64,000 nucleotides of DNA from Lophius americanus. Lineage: Eukaryota; Chordata; Actinopteri; Lophiiformes; Lophiidae. Positions 46,560 to 58,579 of the stretch are shown here, piece after piece. The number at the start of each line of letters is the position of its first letter. Position 1 is the stretch's first letter. The stretch lies in NCBI GenBank assembly GCA_037951165.1, contig JBBDHG010000098.1, positions 2,711,501 through 2,775,500 on the forward strand, read 5' to 3'. Made by a program: the position numbers and the translations under genes. The notes beneath the pieces were generated by a model. It was not told the DNA's origin and ran no database searches. It saw only the letters and a list, made by a program, of their open reading frames with translations.

Positions 46560-46765
46560 GAGGGGTCACCCAAGACAACTCCTTGAAAAGAACTCCAGTC
46601 GAGGCAAGTAGGCCGCAGCTGGATGTGTTGTAAAACAATACTCCCTTTCCCCCTGAGGAGACGCGCTGCTTAAACCAAGAATAATGCATGGGGAGAGAGG
46701 GCAGCAGCGCAGCCACATTTTTCGGCCGTGAAAAATTAAGATGTCACCAACTGGCACTTTTAAAC
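46560..46765. promoter_or_regulatory. Candidate conserved non-coding block
   Basis: Repeat-free, higher-GC block without frame usage. Words such as GAATAATGCATGGGG and AAAAATTAAGATG suggest homeodomain or POU-type sites. Regulatory role is inference. Confidence 0.2.
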
Positions 46766-46769
46766 ATAC

Positions 46770-47890
46770 CTTTAGCACTGAGCTGGAGGTATTAGAATAT
46801 GAATAGGTCAGGGCTATAACTTTCAACACCCTTCCTCTCTGTCTCCTTCTCCCCTGCTTTTGGACAAAAACTTGTGATGGAAGTCTTGAATTCAAATGGC
46901 CAGAAAATCCAGAGCCAGCAGCAGCAGCACAGAGGAAAAGGGGGGGAAATACTAACAGTCCTATTCAAATTATGGAAAATCTCTAGTTAGTGGACATCCT
47001 TTAGATTTCCATCTGTTTAGCGCCAACAGTTCAACAGTTTCGTTTGGGAGAATAGTGGGTGTGCTTAATGTTTGACAGCATGAAATATCCAACTATGAGT
47101 ACGGTGGATGTATATTGACGTTTTATACTAGGATAGCCATTATTCCAAACCAATCATGAAGGCTCACAGTGTTGTGATTTAATTTGATCCTCTGTGGGAA
47201 ATAGACCTTTCTGACCTATTGAATAATATTTTCCAGTATAAAGGCTTGAAAGTTGAGCATGACTGTCTCTTGTTTGTTTTGGAAATTTGGAGGGAACTGA
47301 GAAGTGTCCAAAGGCAGTGATTCCTCCCACGCCATCAGGGAGAAGAGAATCTGATGGTTGAGGCCTTTGAGAGGGATTATCTCAAAGACTGCTGAAGGAG
47401 GAAACTCCCACCTTTTATATTCTGTTAGGGCTCAGATTAACGAGAATGCCAGTTCACCCTCTTTAGAAAACCTGTTTAGGCTTGTGCTTTCTACCATTGA
47501 TGATGCATCTTGGCATCCACAGCAGTGATGTAATAAATACAAAATATGGAATATTTGAGTCACCCAAATCACCCAATCCAGGTGGAATTCAGTGGCTCAG
47601 ATGTCCTAAAATGCAGGATACACCACCAGTTATATACCTAAGGATCAATGGGTGTTTCGGCCTTTTACTACAAGTCCCATCCCACTGAGGTAGCCCACCA
47701 GGGGGATCTGTTCCCGTATTGTATCCCATAGCCAATTGGGTTTAATCTGTATCCTAATAGGATATTTTTCTGTACTATAAGTGTATAAGACTGTTATTAT
47801 TGTGTAATTACATTTGAATTATGATGGGATCTTAACTGGTTACTGAGCGATGACAGCAAAAATAACACTAATTATCCCATTGTAATTATA
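46770..47890. other. lmo3: lmo3 intron, nothing recognised
   Basis: No exon, repeat or RNA gene recognised. Confidence 0.45.
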
Positions 47891-47894
47891 ATTG

Positions 47895-48165
47895 TACCTC
47901 ACAGTTGGTGGGAAATATTAGGCAACAAGTGAACATTTCATCCTTGATGTTGATGTTACAAGCAAGAAAAATTGGGCAGGTGTAAGGATCTTGACCAAGT
48001 CATGATGGATGAGTGACTGGGTCGGAGCATCTTCACAAACCAGGGATTGCAAGTATTGTTGAGTGTTTTGTATCTGCAGTGGTAAGTACCTACCAAAGTG
48101 GCCTATGGAAGGACAACTAGTAAACGGTCGACAGGATCAAGGTGGCCCACGGCTCGAGGATGAGA
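47895..48165 (+). mobile_element. Tc1-like transposon 5' relic
   Basis: Leader 'GTGGGAAATATTAGGCAACA', 'AGTGAACATTTCATCC', 'AAAATTGGGCAGGTGTAAGG', then 'ACTGGGTCGGAGCATCTTCA' and 'TCTGCAGTGGTAAGTACCTA', 'CGACAGGATCAAGGTGGCCC'. Intact relatives encode GKRKDLSEF and then the helix-turn-helix region at these points; here the frame is lost. Confidence 0.75.
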
Positions 48166-48229
48166 ATAAGGACTGATCCCACAAAAGAGCAAATGTAGCG
48201 CAGACTGATAATAGAAAGATAAAATATGA

Positions 48230-48360
48230 GGCTTTCATTCATTTATTATCTACCGCTTATCCTGTTCAGGGTCACAGGGGGGCTGGAGCCTATCCCAGCT
48301 AACACCGGGCGGGAGTCGGGGTACACCCTGAACAAGTCGACAGTTCATCGCAGGGTAAAA
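48230..48360 (-). repeat. Terminal part of the tRNA-headed dispersed repeat, minus strand
   Basis: 'CTACCGCTTATCCTGTTCAG', 'GGGGGGCTGGAGCCTATCCC', 'GGGGTACACCCTGAACAAGT' and 'TTCATCGCAGGG' are the reversed final segment of the family also seen at 28,505-28,745. The best-preserved copy of this end in the window. Confidence 0.65.
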
Positions 48361-48369
48361 TATGAGGCA

Positions 48370-49125
48370 GTTGGTTTTAATTGAATGACCGTGTAATCTG
48401 ATAATTATATAATTTCACTGAAGAGTATTGTTTAGTTTATGGAACAGGATTGAAATGACCAATGGAGGGATTTATAGAAGAATTCAGTCTGACTGTTTAT
48501 TACATATTTTTAAAAAAAAGAGGAATAAGAAAAGCAGAATTCAAATAGTCATGATTTTAGTTGTTTTTATATGCCTCAGACAATTGGGATCACACAGAAT
48601 TATCCTTATCTGTCCCTTAAAATGTCTGTCTGTGTGTCCCGGTCGTGGATGATCCATTCAATGGAATTATATATGTGTTTTGTAGGGGTTTTATAGTAAT
48701 TTGTACCCACAAGGTCTACGGTTATGGTCTAATCACTATGGGGATTTAAACATGACCTCTCCTTTAGTGCCTGTGTATGTCCAATGGAAATTGTCAAACC
48801 AAGCAAGGTTTTGGAGCAAACTTGACACTTAACAACAAATCATTCATCAGTAACCAGCATGGATGGAGTATTCGCGCAGTAATTGTGTGATGATGAAGTG
48901 TGTAAAAGTACCATAGAATAACTTTCCATTAACGGCACAGAGAGGCAATGATGATGTTGGTGAGTTTGTATTCTGTCTGTTGTTGTTGATCTATTGATTT
49001 TTTCATAAAATTAGATTTAAGATTTCCATTTTACAAAATTGCTCCTCACACACCCATGAACCAGTCACCAATTCCCTTAGGTGAGTCTAAGCCTCTGTAA
49101 ACCGAAAGTACCTAACAGGAACTGG
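48370..49125. other. lmo3: lmo3 intron, nothing recognised
   Basis: AT-rich, no signal. Confidence 0.5.
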
Positions 49126-49129
49126 GGTT

Positions 49130-49318
49130 CTGGAGTTGCACTGACCTAGTTCTCTAGCCATCACAATTTTGTCCTGTCAAAAGTTCGTACGCTGTACGCT
49201 TGTCCATTTTTCCAGCTTCCGACACTCGAATTTTGAGGACAAAATGTTCATTGTACCAATATAATTAGTGTTTTTCTGACTTCACTTGTCAGTGATTGTA
49301 ACGTTAAGGCTGATCTGC
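49130..49318 (-). mobile_element. Tc1-like element end, minus strand
   Basis: The + strand reads 'TTGTCCATTTTTCCAGCTTC', 'TTTGAGGACAAAATGTTCAT', 'CTGACTTCACTTGTCAGTGA' and 'TTGTAACGTTAAGGCTGATC', the reversed leader and terminus of the Tc1-like family. Confidence 0.7.
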
Positions 49319-49319
49319 T

Positions 49320-49980
49320 TACATAAAGTCAGAGCCTAGCTTTCATTGTTACCATAGAGCCGCCTATTAGTCATTTATTTAGTTGTGTTTAACTTAAAAC
49401 ACCAAACCCTGTCCACGTTATTTTATCTACTGAGGTCCTCCGAGTGTGTTTCCTGCTTTCGGTCTCTGGAGGCCGGCTGATACACCCTCCGCTGTATGTT
49501 TCATCAGTGGCCTTATCTAATCAGTGTTCCAAACACATCAACCAGGGTAATGAAAAATTCATTGAGTCAGTTACTTTGTTCAATCGAACACATCCATCAT
49601 CTACTGATGTTTTGTAATACTGGAAATCATGTGATCCAGCCAGTCATGAAGCCCCTCTGACCAGGCAGACATCTTTGTAATGAATATTGACTTTATATTG
49701 CTTGAACTCCATTCAAGCAAATCAAGCCTTTTAAACGACCGAAACCGAGCAATCCCCTCTCTGGTCACAGGCAGGAAAATGTCGGCATCAAATCTCTTTC
49801 AAGGTTTTCATTTAATTTTCGTGAAGTGTAGAAGTGATGGTGGTAACTCCATTACCTGCTGACTGGACTAAGTCTAAATTGAACTTTCTTCCACAGTGGT
49901 AGCTCATGTGGACTTCCTTCCCCTCATACCAACTATTTGATATCCTCTCTCCTCCAGATTAACCTTTATGGCCCTAATAA
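49320..49980. other. lmo3: lmo3 intron, nothing recognised
   Basis: No exon or repeat recognised. Confidence 0.45.
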
Positions 49981-49984
49981 ATGG

Positions 49985-50245
49985 TCTATATTGACATCAA
50001 AGGGATGGAAAGATGGCGCCCTGCCTTATGGGAAAGGGAACATGGGCCTGCTGAAAGAGCGGGAGCCCAGTAACCGAACACTTATCGTGCATGTCCGCTT
50101 CGAAATTATGCTCTTCTTTGTCTTTTTAATTAAACCCAAGTGCAGTTTGGAGGCTAGTTGACCTTTGCTGCCCACTCTTTATGCGGAGTGCCGCAGGTCA
50201 TTTCCATGCATATATTAATGGCTCAACCTCCTCCCTTTTCCTCTT
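49985..50245. promoter_or_regulatory. Candidate conserved non-coding block
   Basis: Repeat-free with clustered words TTTTTAATTAAACC, CATATATTAATGG and GGTCATTTCCATGCATAT (octamer-like). Composition differs from the AT-rich flanks. Inference only. Confidence 0.25.
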
Positions 50246-50591
50246 AGGCAGGGATCCACAAGGATTTGAGGTTTAAGGAGAGGTTTGGGTCTCCTGTATT
50301 GCCCATTTTTATCTGCTACGTGGGAAGTTATTTAATGGAGCAGGCACAAAATATTAAGGCTGTTGTTAAATTTGGTTAAGGGAAATATGTGTTTTTAGCG
50401 ATTGCTATTAGTTAATAGCCATGGAAGAATTTTCAAAATGTTTATTATAAATAATTAATATTTTTAAGCATCACATGAATTATGTGATTATGATGATTAT
50501 GTGATCTCTTACTGTGTTCCGACGCGTTTGTGTTCAAAACCAGCCTTAACGTTTTCAGTCATTTTTGTTACTGCTCTGTACGATCAGATAT

Positions 50592-50629
50592 ATAGTTATA
50601 TATATATATATATATATATATATAACTAT
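50592..50629. repeat. 38-bp perfect TA palindrome
   Basis: ATAGTTA, then TA repeats, then TAACTAT. The non-TA ends are also inverted copies, so the whole 38 bp is one perfect palindrome. Confidence 0.93.
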
Positions 50630-50634
50630 TGATA

Positions 50635-51670
50635 TGATTTGGTGCAAAATCTTGACTTGAGGTGCCACTTCATTAATGATGTCCATAAATGGTGAATGGT
50701 GAATGAATGGCCAAATGATTTTTAAGGAGATGTCAAAAATAGGATTTTTGACATTTTTAGAGTAGAGAATTATCAAAGATGCTGGGGAATTTGGCATTAA
50801 ATGACAGAAAAACTTTACCCCCATTTCTTTCCCCTCATATGAATTGAAACACATCGTCCAATTCTAATAAATTTGTTTAAGGTCTTCACTGAGGTAACAC
50901 CTTATAGCAGAAGAAAAAGCTGCCATCAGTGCTGTGGATTATACAGTATGTTTCCCTGTTGTGAGAACTTATTTAACACTTTCGCAAATATGTCCCACAT
51001 ACTTTTCAGTTTACGAAATCCATCTATCCTGCCTTGACACAACAATGACTTTTATATTGAAATGATGAAAGAATTTAAAAAAAAAAAAGGATATTTGGCA
51101 TCAGTCAGAGGAATGTGTGCTCATAAACGGATTTTGTGGAATAAAATTCAGGATTTATTTTTAGCTGCCTCTCTGCTCTCTCTATACCTTGCACCAGCTG
51201 CAGCCCCTGTCCCTGAGTGCTGTGTATTGTTGTCATGATTAATGTTTTGTGTATGTTAAGGGTCCTTTGTGATCCCTGCTGCACCAGTCCCATGCCTTGC
51301 CTGGAAAGTACTGCTGGCTGCACCACCACCACATATTTGGCTGTCACCTCGGTTCTCCAGGCATGTGAGAGCATGATAACGGCTCTGCCATCTGACACGG
51401 AGTGATTTTCAGCATCCCCTCCCCTCCTCAGCCCCACAGACTTTAGCACCCATTTGTTTGGTTTTGTTCCAGGACTAAGCGTGTTTGGGAATGATCCATA
51501 GTCTTCAGCATGCGTACTGTCCCACTCTCATGCTCAAACCCAAACCTCAATCGCCTCTGGAGAGCCTCCCCTATAAACCTGCACTTTGCATAGTTTTAAC
51601 TATTGGTGCTAAATTACTCTAAGTGACTAAAACAGATGTAGTGGTGGGATGGATCAAATAGGACCATCTA
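50635..51670. other. lmo3: lmo3 intron, no gene found
   Basis: A mixed-composition block at 51,140-51,440 keeps frames open on both strands (62 and 114 codons), but neither shows a domain or splice signals. Confidence 0.45.
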
Positions 51671-51676
51671 TGATTA

Positions 51677-51808
<132 letters not shown>

Positions 51809-51814
51809 AAACAC

Positions 51815-52505
51815 ATTTGGTCCCAATCAAATGAAGATCCAACAACATGTAGAGCTGTTTTGGGATCAGCTGAGGCTGATGAGGCCTGGGATGACATTCA
51901 ACTGCATAATCAGAGAAATCTATATCTCAATTAGGATGTGATCAAAGTGGAAGTTGAGTTTTTGTGTCAAAGTATGGCTTTATCGCCACGACTGTCTACC
52001 CTGAAATCTCCGAAGGAATCCAAATCCGTTGCCCATACCACCCTGAATGTGCTCAATCCTGCCTGATCTTGAGGACCAAGAAAAGTCAGGAGAGGAGGAG
52101 TAGTTCATAGACAGAACACCACCAGGGAATTTTAGGCTGCTTATGAGGTATGCTAGTTATCCACTCAGTGGATCCATCCAAGGCCCTTGGGCCTTCTTCA
52201 AGTATCCTTGAAGGAGACATTGAAACCACTGGCCTTTCCATCAGTGTGTCTGCTTGTGTGAAGCGCTATAGCATCTGATGATTTGCTTGGTACCCTCTGC
52301 CATGGCTGTATGCATGTGTGGTTAAATAGGTGAATGTTAGCTTGGAGTGTTTGGCTTGAATTGGTTGTTAAATGGACTGATATAAGTCCTTTCTAATCTG
52401 ACCAAAGGATAACTGTGTGCATCATCTTCCGATTTTTTTTAGCTCATGACAATTAAGAAAACTGCATAACCTTCATTGGCTGATGTAGGAGGAGTAACAA
52501 ATGTT
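51815..52505. other. lmo3: lmo3 intron, nothing recognised
   Basis: No exon, repeat or RNA gene recognised. Confidence 0.45.
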
Positions 52506-52509
52506 TTCT

Positions 52510-52640
52510 TGTTATAGCAGTGGTTAGTGCTATGACCTCACTGCAAAGTTCCGGGTTCTCTCCGTGCCTGTTTCTGTCTTTGGATGCTACACTTTCCTCC
52601 GACAGTCCGAAGTCACACAGGTTAGATTAATTAGTATCGT
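52510..52640 (+). repeat. tRNA-headed dispersed repeat, 5' half
   Basis: 'AGCAGTGGTTAGTGCTATGA', CCTCACTGCAAAG, GTTCCGGGTTCTCTCC, 'CTTTCCTCCGACAGTCCGAA' and CACACAGGTTAGATTAATT match in order the 5' half of the family at 28,505. The box A region is partly preserved. Confidence 0.55.
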
Positions 52641-52644
52641 AAAA

Positions 52645-54295
52645 TTCCCAGTAGGTTTAAATGTAAGCTTGAATGGTTATACTGGTCTCTATGGGATCTA
52701 TTTTGCACAGCTTTATTACAAGAGTCCAATTAACACGGTCATTTTGACATCCAGCACCAGCATTATGTAGGAACTAAATGTACTTTTGCCCTTAGATGGG
52801 TATAAGGTTGAAAATGAAGGTTTGTTCAGGACCATTGTCGGTGGTTGCTATCACAATGCGGCAGTGTTTTATCTGACACTATTTTCTATTAGCAAACAAA
52901 AAATTGGTCTGATGACAACAGAGCATATTGTTTCTAAGTTGTATCAGATAATAACGTATATCTGATATTTTTTAATACACATAAACATTGCTTGTTAATC
53001 ACTATTGAAGATCTGACCAACATCCGACAACATCTGTAAATGCATGATCTGCAGGATCTGACTTCCACCTAAACAAAACTGTAGACTGTAGATGAAACAA
53101 AATGTTTCATTCTGGAAGATTATCTCCTTGCACACTCAGGTATCAGTTATCATACTGCTCTGTCATACACACCTATCATGATTGCTCAGTTGCAGTTACC
53201 TACTTCACAGCCGCTGGAATCAATAAATGTCAGCTCTCCTCCTCAGCCGACCACATCTGTTAATATCAGGGTGATACACCTAGCCATAGTTAGCCCATCA
53301 TCTTCATGCTGCATTTTTGAATATTGTTATACTTTACATTTATACAGCACTGTCATGCTGTTGTCACGCTTGTCTCTACCTCACCTTCCCCATCCCAGTC
53401 CTCTTCAGTCACAGCAGAGTCATAGGCCACCACCATCAGTATCCAGACTTGAAAGGGGGATATATCTGCTGCTGCTCAGGGCACAAACCCTTTGATCACA
53501 ATCTCCCTGAAGAATCTGACTAGCAAATACTTTCAGACGGACTAATTGTCTGTTGGAAAATATTCTGATTTGAATGATTTTAAAGTATTTAAGGACTCGC
53601 ACTTTCAAGAGCATTTCATTGGGCCTCGACCAGTGACTCAAAATCTATCAGGAAGATGCTCTGAATTGAACTTGCTGGGACCTTTTAGGTTTGTAGAGGA
53701 ACACTGAACACTGTATCTCTCAAAAGTACTCCAACATGAAGAGAAACACGAGCAGTCAAGTTATCAGATTACACTTTAAATATTTCCCTCCCACTTCTGC
53801 TGTGGCTCACTCTACTTACTGTACACACAGTCCTCCATGGACCTCGTTCTGCTCAGTCAGCCATCAGTTTGGTGACTGTAGACCTATTATACCCATGAAA
53901 TACTCATCTTTTTATTCTAACTTTAAAAAAATGGGATACTTCATCCACCACTGGAGTCAAGCAGCATGTCTCCATGTGTAATGCCAGATCAGCCAGCTTA
54001 GACAAGTAGTTATTGAAAGGTGCATGTTTGGGCATGGTATTGTGTTTGGTACTGGTGCAATGGACCATTGTTGCTCTGTGATCCATACGGACCACCAGCA
54101 ACAGTTCAGCATGCATGTTGCACTTGTGTTAATTGTAAAGTTTCGCTTTGCAGCCTAAATCTTGATGCCGAGCTGGAGTTTATTGATAAACACAAGCAGT
54201 TGTTTGGTCATGTGACTGAGACACTTTCACGTGACAGACAGACAGTCATGGATACAGTAAAAGTATTAAAATCATTCAAAAAGCCTATGGCATCA
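52645..54295. other. lmo3: lmo3 intron, nothing recognised
   Basis: Several short frames, no domain, no convincing splice sites. Confidence 0.45.
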
Positions 54296-54299
54296 TAAT

Positions 54300-54690
54300 A
54301 TCCCCTAAAAGTTTGGGTTATTATGGAATGGTCATCGCCGCCACGTTTTTATATCCTTCTTGACAACAAGATAACTCAAAAACTATTTCATGGATCATTT
54401 TCAAATTTTATATCCACACAGACCGTAGTGCCAGGAAGAACTGGATGATTTTGAGAAAGGTCAGTTGTATACCAACACTAGGGGGATCTTTATCTTGAAA
54501 TGTTTTTTGAACGTAACATCCAAACCAGTCCAATATTGTCTAAAGTTTTATAAATCACGTTTTACTCTAATACTTCATAATTTACTCTAATACTTCATAT
54601 TTTACCCCTTAATGGGACCCTTTTTACGAAAAAATGCCATGGACATGACCTACCACTTATTTTGAGGAGATCGTTTTTAGAAATATGGTA
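54300..54690 (+). repeat. Modular unnamed dispersed repeat, copy B
   Basis: Lead-in 'ATTATGGAATGGTCATCGCC', 'GATAACTCAAAAACTATTTC', 'ATGGATCATTTTCAAATTTT', 'GTGCCAGGAAGAACTGGATG', then a truncated TTTTACTCTAATACTTCAT block. A shorter version of copy A at 24,325, missing the CTCAAGCATTGG module. Confidence 0.65.
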
Positions 54691-54699
54691 AAAGTGCTT

Positions 54700-55260
54700 G
54701 AGCTACGGGGTGAAAGTCCAGTATACTTTCACACTTTCGCTTCAGTATAAAAATAGTGCAGGATCTTCACTAACAGAAAAGGCATCTCAACATATCATTA
54801 ACAAATTGGAAATCTACAATTTGGCTCTCATTTAAAATCATATTCTATAACTTAAAAATCTAATCTTGCAGTTTCATGATCCATTACCGCCCTTGTTTGC
54901 GTACATGGTGGACCTCAGCTAAGCCGTCTGTGCCACCTCTGGCTAATGAGGCCTTTATGGAGATGAAGAGAGGGTGCAGGAGAGGCGGACATTGAGACGA
55001 GCCCTAGTCAGGGAGACGGGAGCTGGCTGCAGCTGTTGGAACAGTGTGGTGTTGGGGGGAGGGGGCAGCATTGTGGAAAACAGGATTTCAAACTGCTGAT
55101 TGGTTGGTGTCAACCCCTCTTACAGGCGTTGTTTGGATGGTAAAGGCAGAGCTGTTAGGCCTGCTCTGAACCCCTGAGCGACTTCTCAATTAGTGGGCGG
55201 CCTAGCGGAACTGCCAGACACTGTTGTGTCCTACTTCACCCTACAGTCCCCCAGCCCCGA
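54700..55260. other. lmo3: lmo3 intron, nothing recognised
   Basis: A GC-richer part from 54,950 contains GGGGGGAGGGGGC (55,055) but no exon or promoter that I can support. Confidence 0.4.
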
Positions 55261-55689
55261 TCCAACCACTGCCTTTCAGGCCGTGCAGCAGCCAGATCTC
55301 TCCAGTGCGAGCTGCTGGACGAGTTATTCTTTGTGGACTCGGTGAGAACATGCTCTGATCAAAGCAGAAACAATGTTGTAAGAGCTGAAAGAATTTGTTC
55401 CGGTGTTGATGTTTTTATGGTGCAAAACTTGCAAAGCTTTTTTGATGTTGCGCTCTTCCTCATGATAACCACTTTGCTCAGAAAGGAGGACTGCAATGCT
55501 TTGTGAAGGGTCCAACCTGAATCACTGTAATTACACACAGCACAATGGAGAAGGAGAGCGGCTAGGCTTGCGTAACCAAGCCGAGCTGGTGGTAGACTCC
55601 GTGCTACGTGTCTGTAAAATGAGATGTAAATGCAGCAATTTTAACAGCCTGATTTATTTATGAGGAAGCCAAAAGAAAGAGGAATTCTA

Positions 55690-55850
55690 ATGCTCCACTC
55701 TCTTTGCCCTTGGTCAGGTCACATCGGCAAACAAGTCACTCAGCAGAGGAATTAGAAGATTAATTAAGTTACCTGACAGTGTTGGCGCATGTAGGCCTCC
55801 GTCACCTGCTCTGTACTGGATGATGTAAGATATTCATGCTTAATATAACC
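55690..55850. promoter_or_regulatory. Candidate conserved non-coding block
   Basis: Repeat-free, contains GAATTAGAAGATTAATTAAG and ATTCATGCTTAATATAACC. Homeodomain-type cores cluster in about 160 bp. Inference only. Confidence 0.22.
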
Positions 55851-55854
55851 TGAG

Positions 55855-56620
55855 AACAGTGTTAGCTCAAACTGTTCAGAAGTCTTATCTCAGGATGATG
55901 GCTTGTTCGGCCAAGCCAAGACATTAAAACTGAGAGAAATCAGTCATGCCAAATCCATACAAATACCGATTATTGAGAAGACATCCGATCTATAATTGGT
56001 TTTGGGAGTATAAAAGAATCAATGTGTTTCTGAGGTCACGCGCGCCTCTTGTTTATCTGATGTGTATCCGAGGACATGCTGGTGAGAAGCGGGAGAGAGG
56101 GGCTGCTGCTGCATTGATTCCACCGTCTGCCAGCTTTCCGTACGCTTTTAATCTGTGAAATGCTAAGGAGGCAATCAAGGCGATCTGCAGCCGCGCTGTC
56201 AGAGCAGCGTCCACGCATCAGCAGGATGATTTCTCAGCCACCTCTGCTGCATTAAGAAGGTCTGAGCAATGGGTGGGACAGCCGGGTCTCTTGAGTGCAG
56301 GCAGACTGCAGAAGTCATCCTGCAAGCTGACTTCACCACACAGTCCCAAAATAAGCAACTCTGTTCATGTTGTTTCTCTATGCTAAAAAGGTTTGACAGC
56401 ATGCAGCTTGGTAACATGGATTTTTATGCCTCTGCATTGTTACCAGCGCCATACTGTTTTTTCCAGTTGTGTCCGTCCCGCCATTAGTCTCATTCATGTG
56501 TAAATATGAATTTCTTCATATTTGGGTCAAACATCCGCTTCACTCAATGATGAGGTGATTTTAGTTGATGCTCAAATTTTTTGGCCAAACATTGGTTCTG
56601 ATGTCATGATTGAAATCTCT
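55855..56620. other. lmo3: lmo3 intron, nothing recognised
   Basis: The segment 56,030-56,300 is GC-richer and repeat-free. No exon-like structure. Confidence 0.4.
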
Positions 56621-56624
56621 GAAA

Positions 56625-57250
56625 ACTCTGGCATATTATGGAATCGCCATCCTTTCCACCCAAGATCGTTTGTGTTAACGTGATAACTCAAAAAGCATGT
56701 AATGAATCGTTTTCAAATTTTATACCCCCATACCCCTTAGTGCGAGGAAGAACTGGAAATATTTGGGGAATGGTCTGAGGAAGCTTTATCTTCAAAAGTT
56801 TCTGGGCAATACTTTTGCAGCTGTTGGTCTTATTTAGTTCAGACTTAGTGCATTTGAATGGACACAAGGATATTTGGCTTGTCTAAATCACCCTTTACTC
56901 TAATAGGTCATATTTTACTCACTATGAAAATAGCTGTTTTTGGACAAAACTGTCAAATATTTGGTCCAATTCAGTCCAACTCTGGTGAAAATGAAGCGAC
57001 TCGAGGAGCGTTATCTTGTAATTGCCAGATTTTACTGTAATTACTCATATTTCTGCCACTAGGGGAGATTTTTTTTCTTCACATTTTGCTTTTTTACAAG
57101 AAACACTGTTTTCTGAAAGAAACTTCACCTTTAATTTGAGGATTTTAATCAAGGGGATTGCTTGTATGATTGCAGGGGATTATGGGTTATCCGGGGACAT
57201 TCCCTTGCTGTCAAAGACAACAGCGTAGGCCTAGTTGTTTATTTTACTCA
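56625..57250 (+). repeat. Modular unnamed dispersed repeat, copy C
   Basis: 'TTATGGAATCGCCATCC', 'GTTAACGTGATAACTCAAAA', 'AATCGTTTTCAAATTTTATA', 'GTGCGAGGAAGAACTGGAAA', then TTTCTGGGCAATAC, 'TTTGAATGGACACAAGGATA', TTTTACTCACTATG, 'TGCCACTAGGGGAGATTTTT', and the end block 'AAGGGGATTGCTTGTATGAT', GGGGATTATGGG, 'AAAGACAACAGCGTAGGCCT'. The same order as copy A, so the two copies define the family. Confidence 0.7.
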
Positions 57251-57419
57251 GGTCATTGTGTTCTTGTGTGTAACCTGTGGTCTGATATGTACCGTTCTGT
57301 GGAAAAGAAAAGCCCCTTGGATCCAGTAACGTCTAAAAATCTAAAGTCTTTGTAATGATAAAACGTCATAAACTTTTATTAGGCTAAAATGATGAAGTGA
57401 TTTTACATCAGTAAGTCAA

Positions 57420-57670
57420 AGGTCACCTTCTCTGTGAGATCATAATCTTCTATAGAAACATTTTTATGACCATTATACACCACCGTAGCACAGAAACAGA
57501 CAGGGAGATTGTGACCATATTTCACATTGGTCAGATACTGAATTGGTGACACTAATCTTGGGTGTCCACCTTGAAACTGTGCTGACTGTATAAATCGTCG
57601 GTGCCACTGGACTGGAGATGTGTGACAGGATCCACGTTTTAGGATTTGTGGCTTCTGCTCATTCTATCGG
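57420..57670 (+). repeat. Second unnamed repeat, copy 1
   Basis: 'AGATACTGAATTGGTGACAC', 'TAATCTTGGGTGTCCACCTT', GAAACTGTGCTGACTG and 'GGATCCACGTTTTAGGATTT' recur in order at 63,365-63,600. It follows copy C of the modular repeat and may be its distal part. Confidence 0.55.
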
Positions 57671-57852
57671 AATAAGATGTGTTTGCCAAGTATGTGAACA
57701 CAAGAAATTTAAATCTGCTTTTTGTTATTCTCACTGTGCTCTCGTGCTGGTATTGATCGTCATCACCATGTGACAGAACTCTCAATGAGCCGCCTGTACT
57801 CTTCCGTGAACACAGCCTCTAAGTAAAGATAAAAGATAACGTGTTTCTCACT

Positions 57853-58112
57853 CACTGATCAGCCATAACATTAAAATTACCTGCCTAATAGTTTGCATGC
57901 CCTCGTGTTATCACCAAAACAATGTTAACATGTGATGTTCTGGGTGTTCTGATGTCTTTCCTTAAGAACTACAACTAACTGCTGCAGACCAGTAACACCC
58001 CAAAAGACCTGCAGTTCTGGAGAGGATCAGAATCCCTGACAGGTGTCGTTGTGATGAGACTATCCATGTTATTTTGACTTCACCTATCAGTAGTTACAAT
58101 GTAATGGCGGAT
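57853..58112. mobile_element. Tc1-derived MITE
   Basis: Starts ACTGATCAGCCATAACATTA, a well-preserved Tc1-like family terminus, followed by 'ACCTGCCTAATAGTTTGCAT' and 'GTTATCACCAAAACAATGTT' from the transposase 3' end. It ends 'GACTTCACCTATCAGTAGTT' plus ACAATGTAATGGCGGAT, the decayed opposite terminus. About 260 bp with the middle missing. Confidence 0.75.
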
Positions 58113-58347
58113 ATGTAGTGCCGTTCAGTCAGAAATGCACTTTGCACCTTTAACTTATTTCTATATTGTCTACATACCCCTTGAGGGTGAGACTGGATTG
58201 ACATTGATGTGAGCTGCGCCCTGACTGCTGGAGGCGTGCAGCCATGGTTGTGATTGTAGTTTCCCTACATGAATGATCAATGATCAGATTTTGCCGATGC
58301 ATTTTTATATGAATTGGAATTCTTTAATGTTCTTTAAAGTTTTAAGA

Positions 58348-58577
58348 GGCTGTAGATCAGTGGGTAGAGCGGCCGTCTCCCAATTCGAAGATTGGAAGGT
58401 AGCCGGTTGTAGTCCCACCCGGGTCTACTTGTCGTAGGGTCATTGAGCAAAACCCTGAAACCCTAACTGCTCCGGCGCTTCAAAGGGGCGGCCCACTGCT
58501 CCCCCAGAGAAGGGTCAAATGCAGAGAAATAATTTCACTATGTTGTGCTGTGTATGGCTGTATGTGATCAATAAAGG
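58348..58577 (+). mobile_element. tRNA-derived SINE, nearly full length
   Basis: tRNA head with box A TAGATCAGTGGGTAGAGCG (58,361) and box B GGTTGTAGTCC, then the fish SINE body ('TCATTGAGCAAAACCCTGAA', 'AACTGCTCCGGCGCTTC', 'GGGTCAAATGCAGAGAAATA') and the tail 'TGTGATCAATAAAGG'. The best-preserved SINE in the window. It is not a functional tRNA gene: the acceptor stem is absent and box B is mutated. Confidence 0.85.
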
Positions 58578-58579
58578 AT

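Noticed and set aside
58348..58577. tRNA gene
   Set aside because: Box A is good, but box B is mutated, there is no acceptor stem and a SINE body follows. It is a tRNA-derived SINE.
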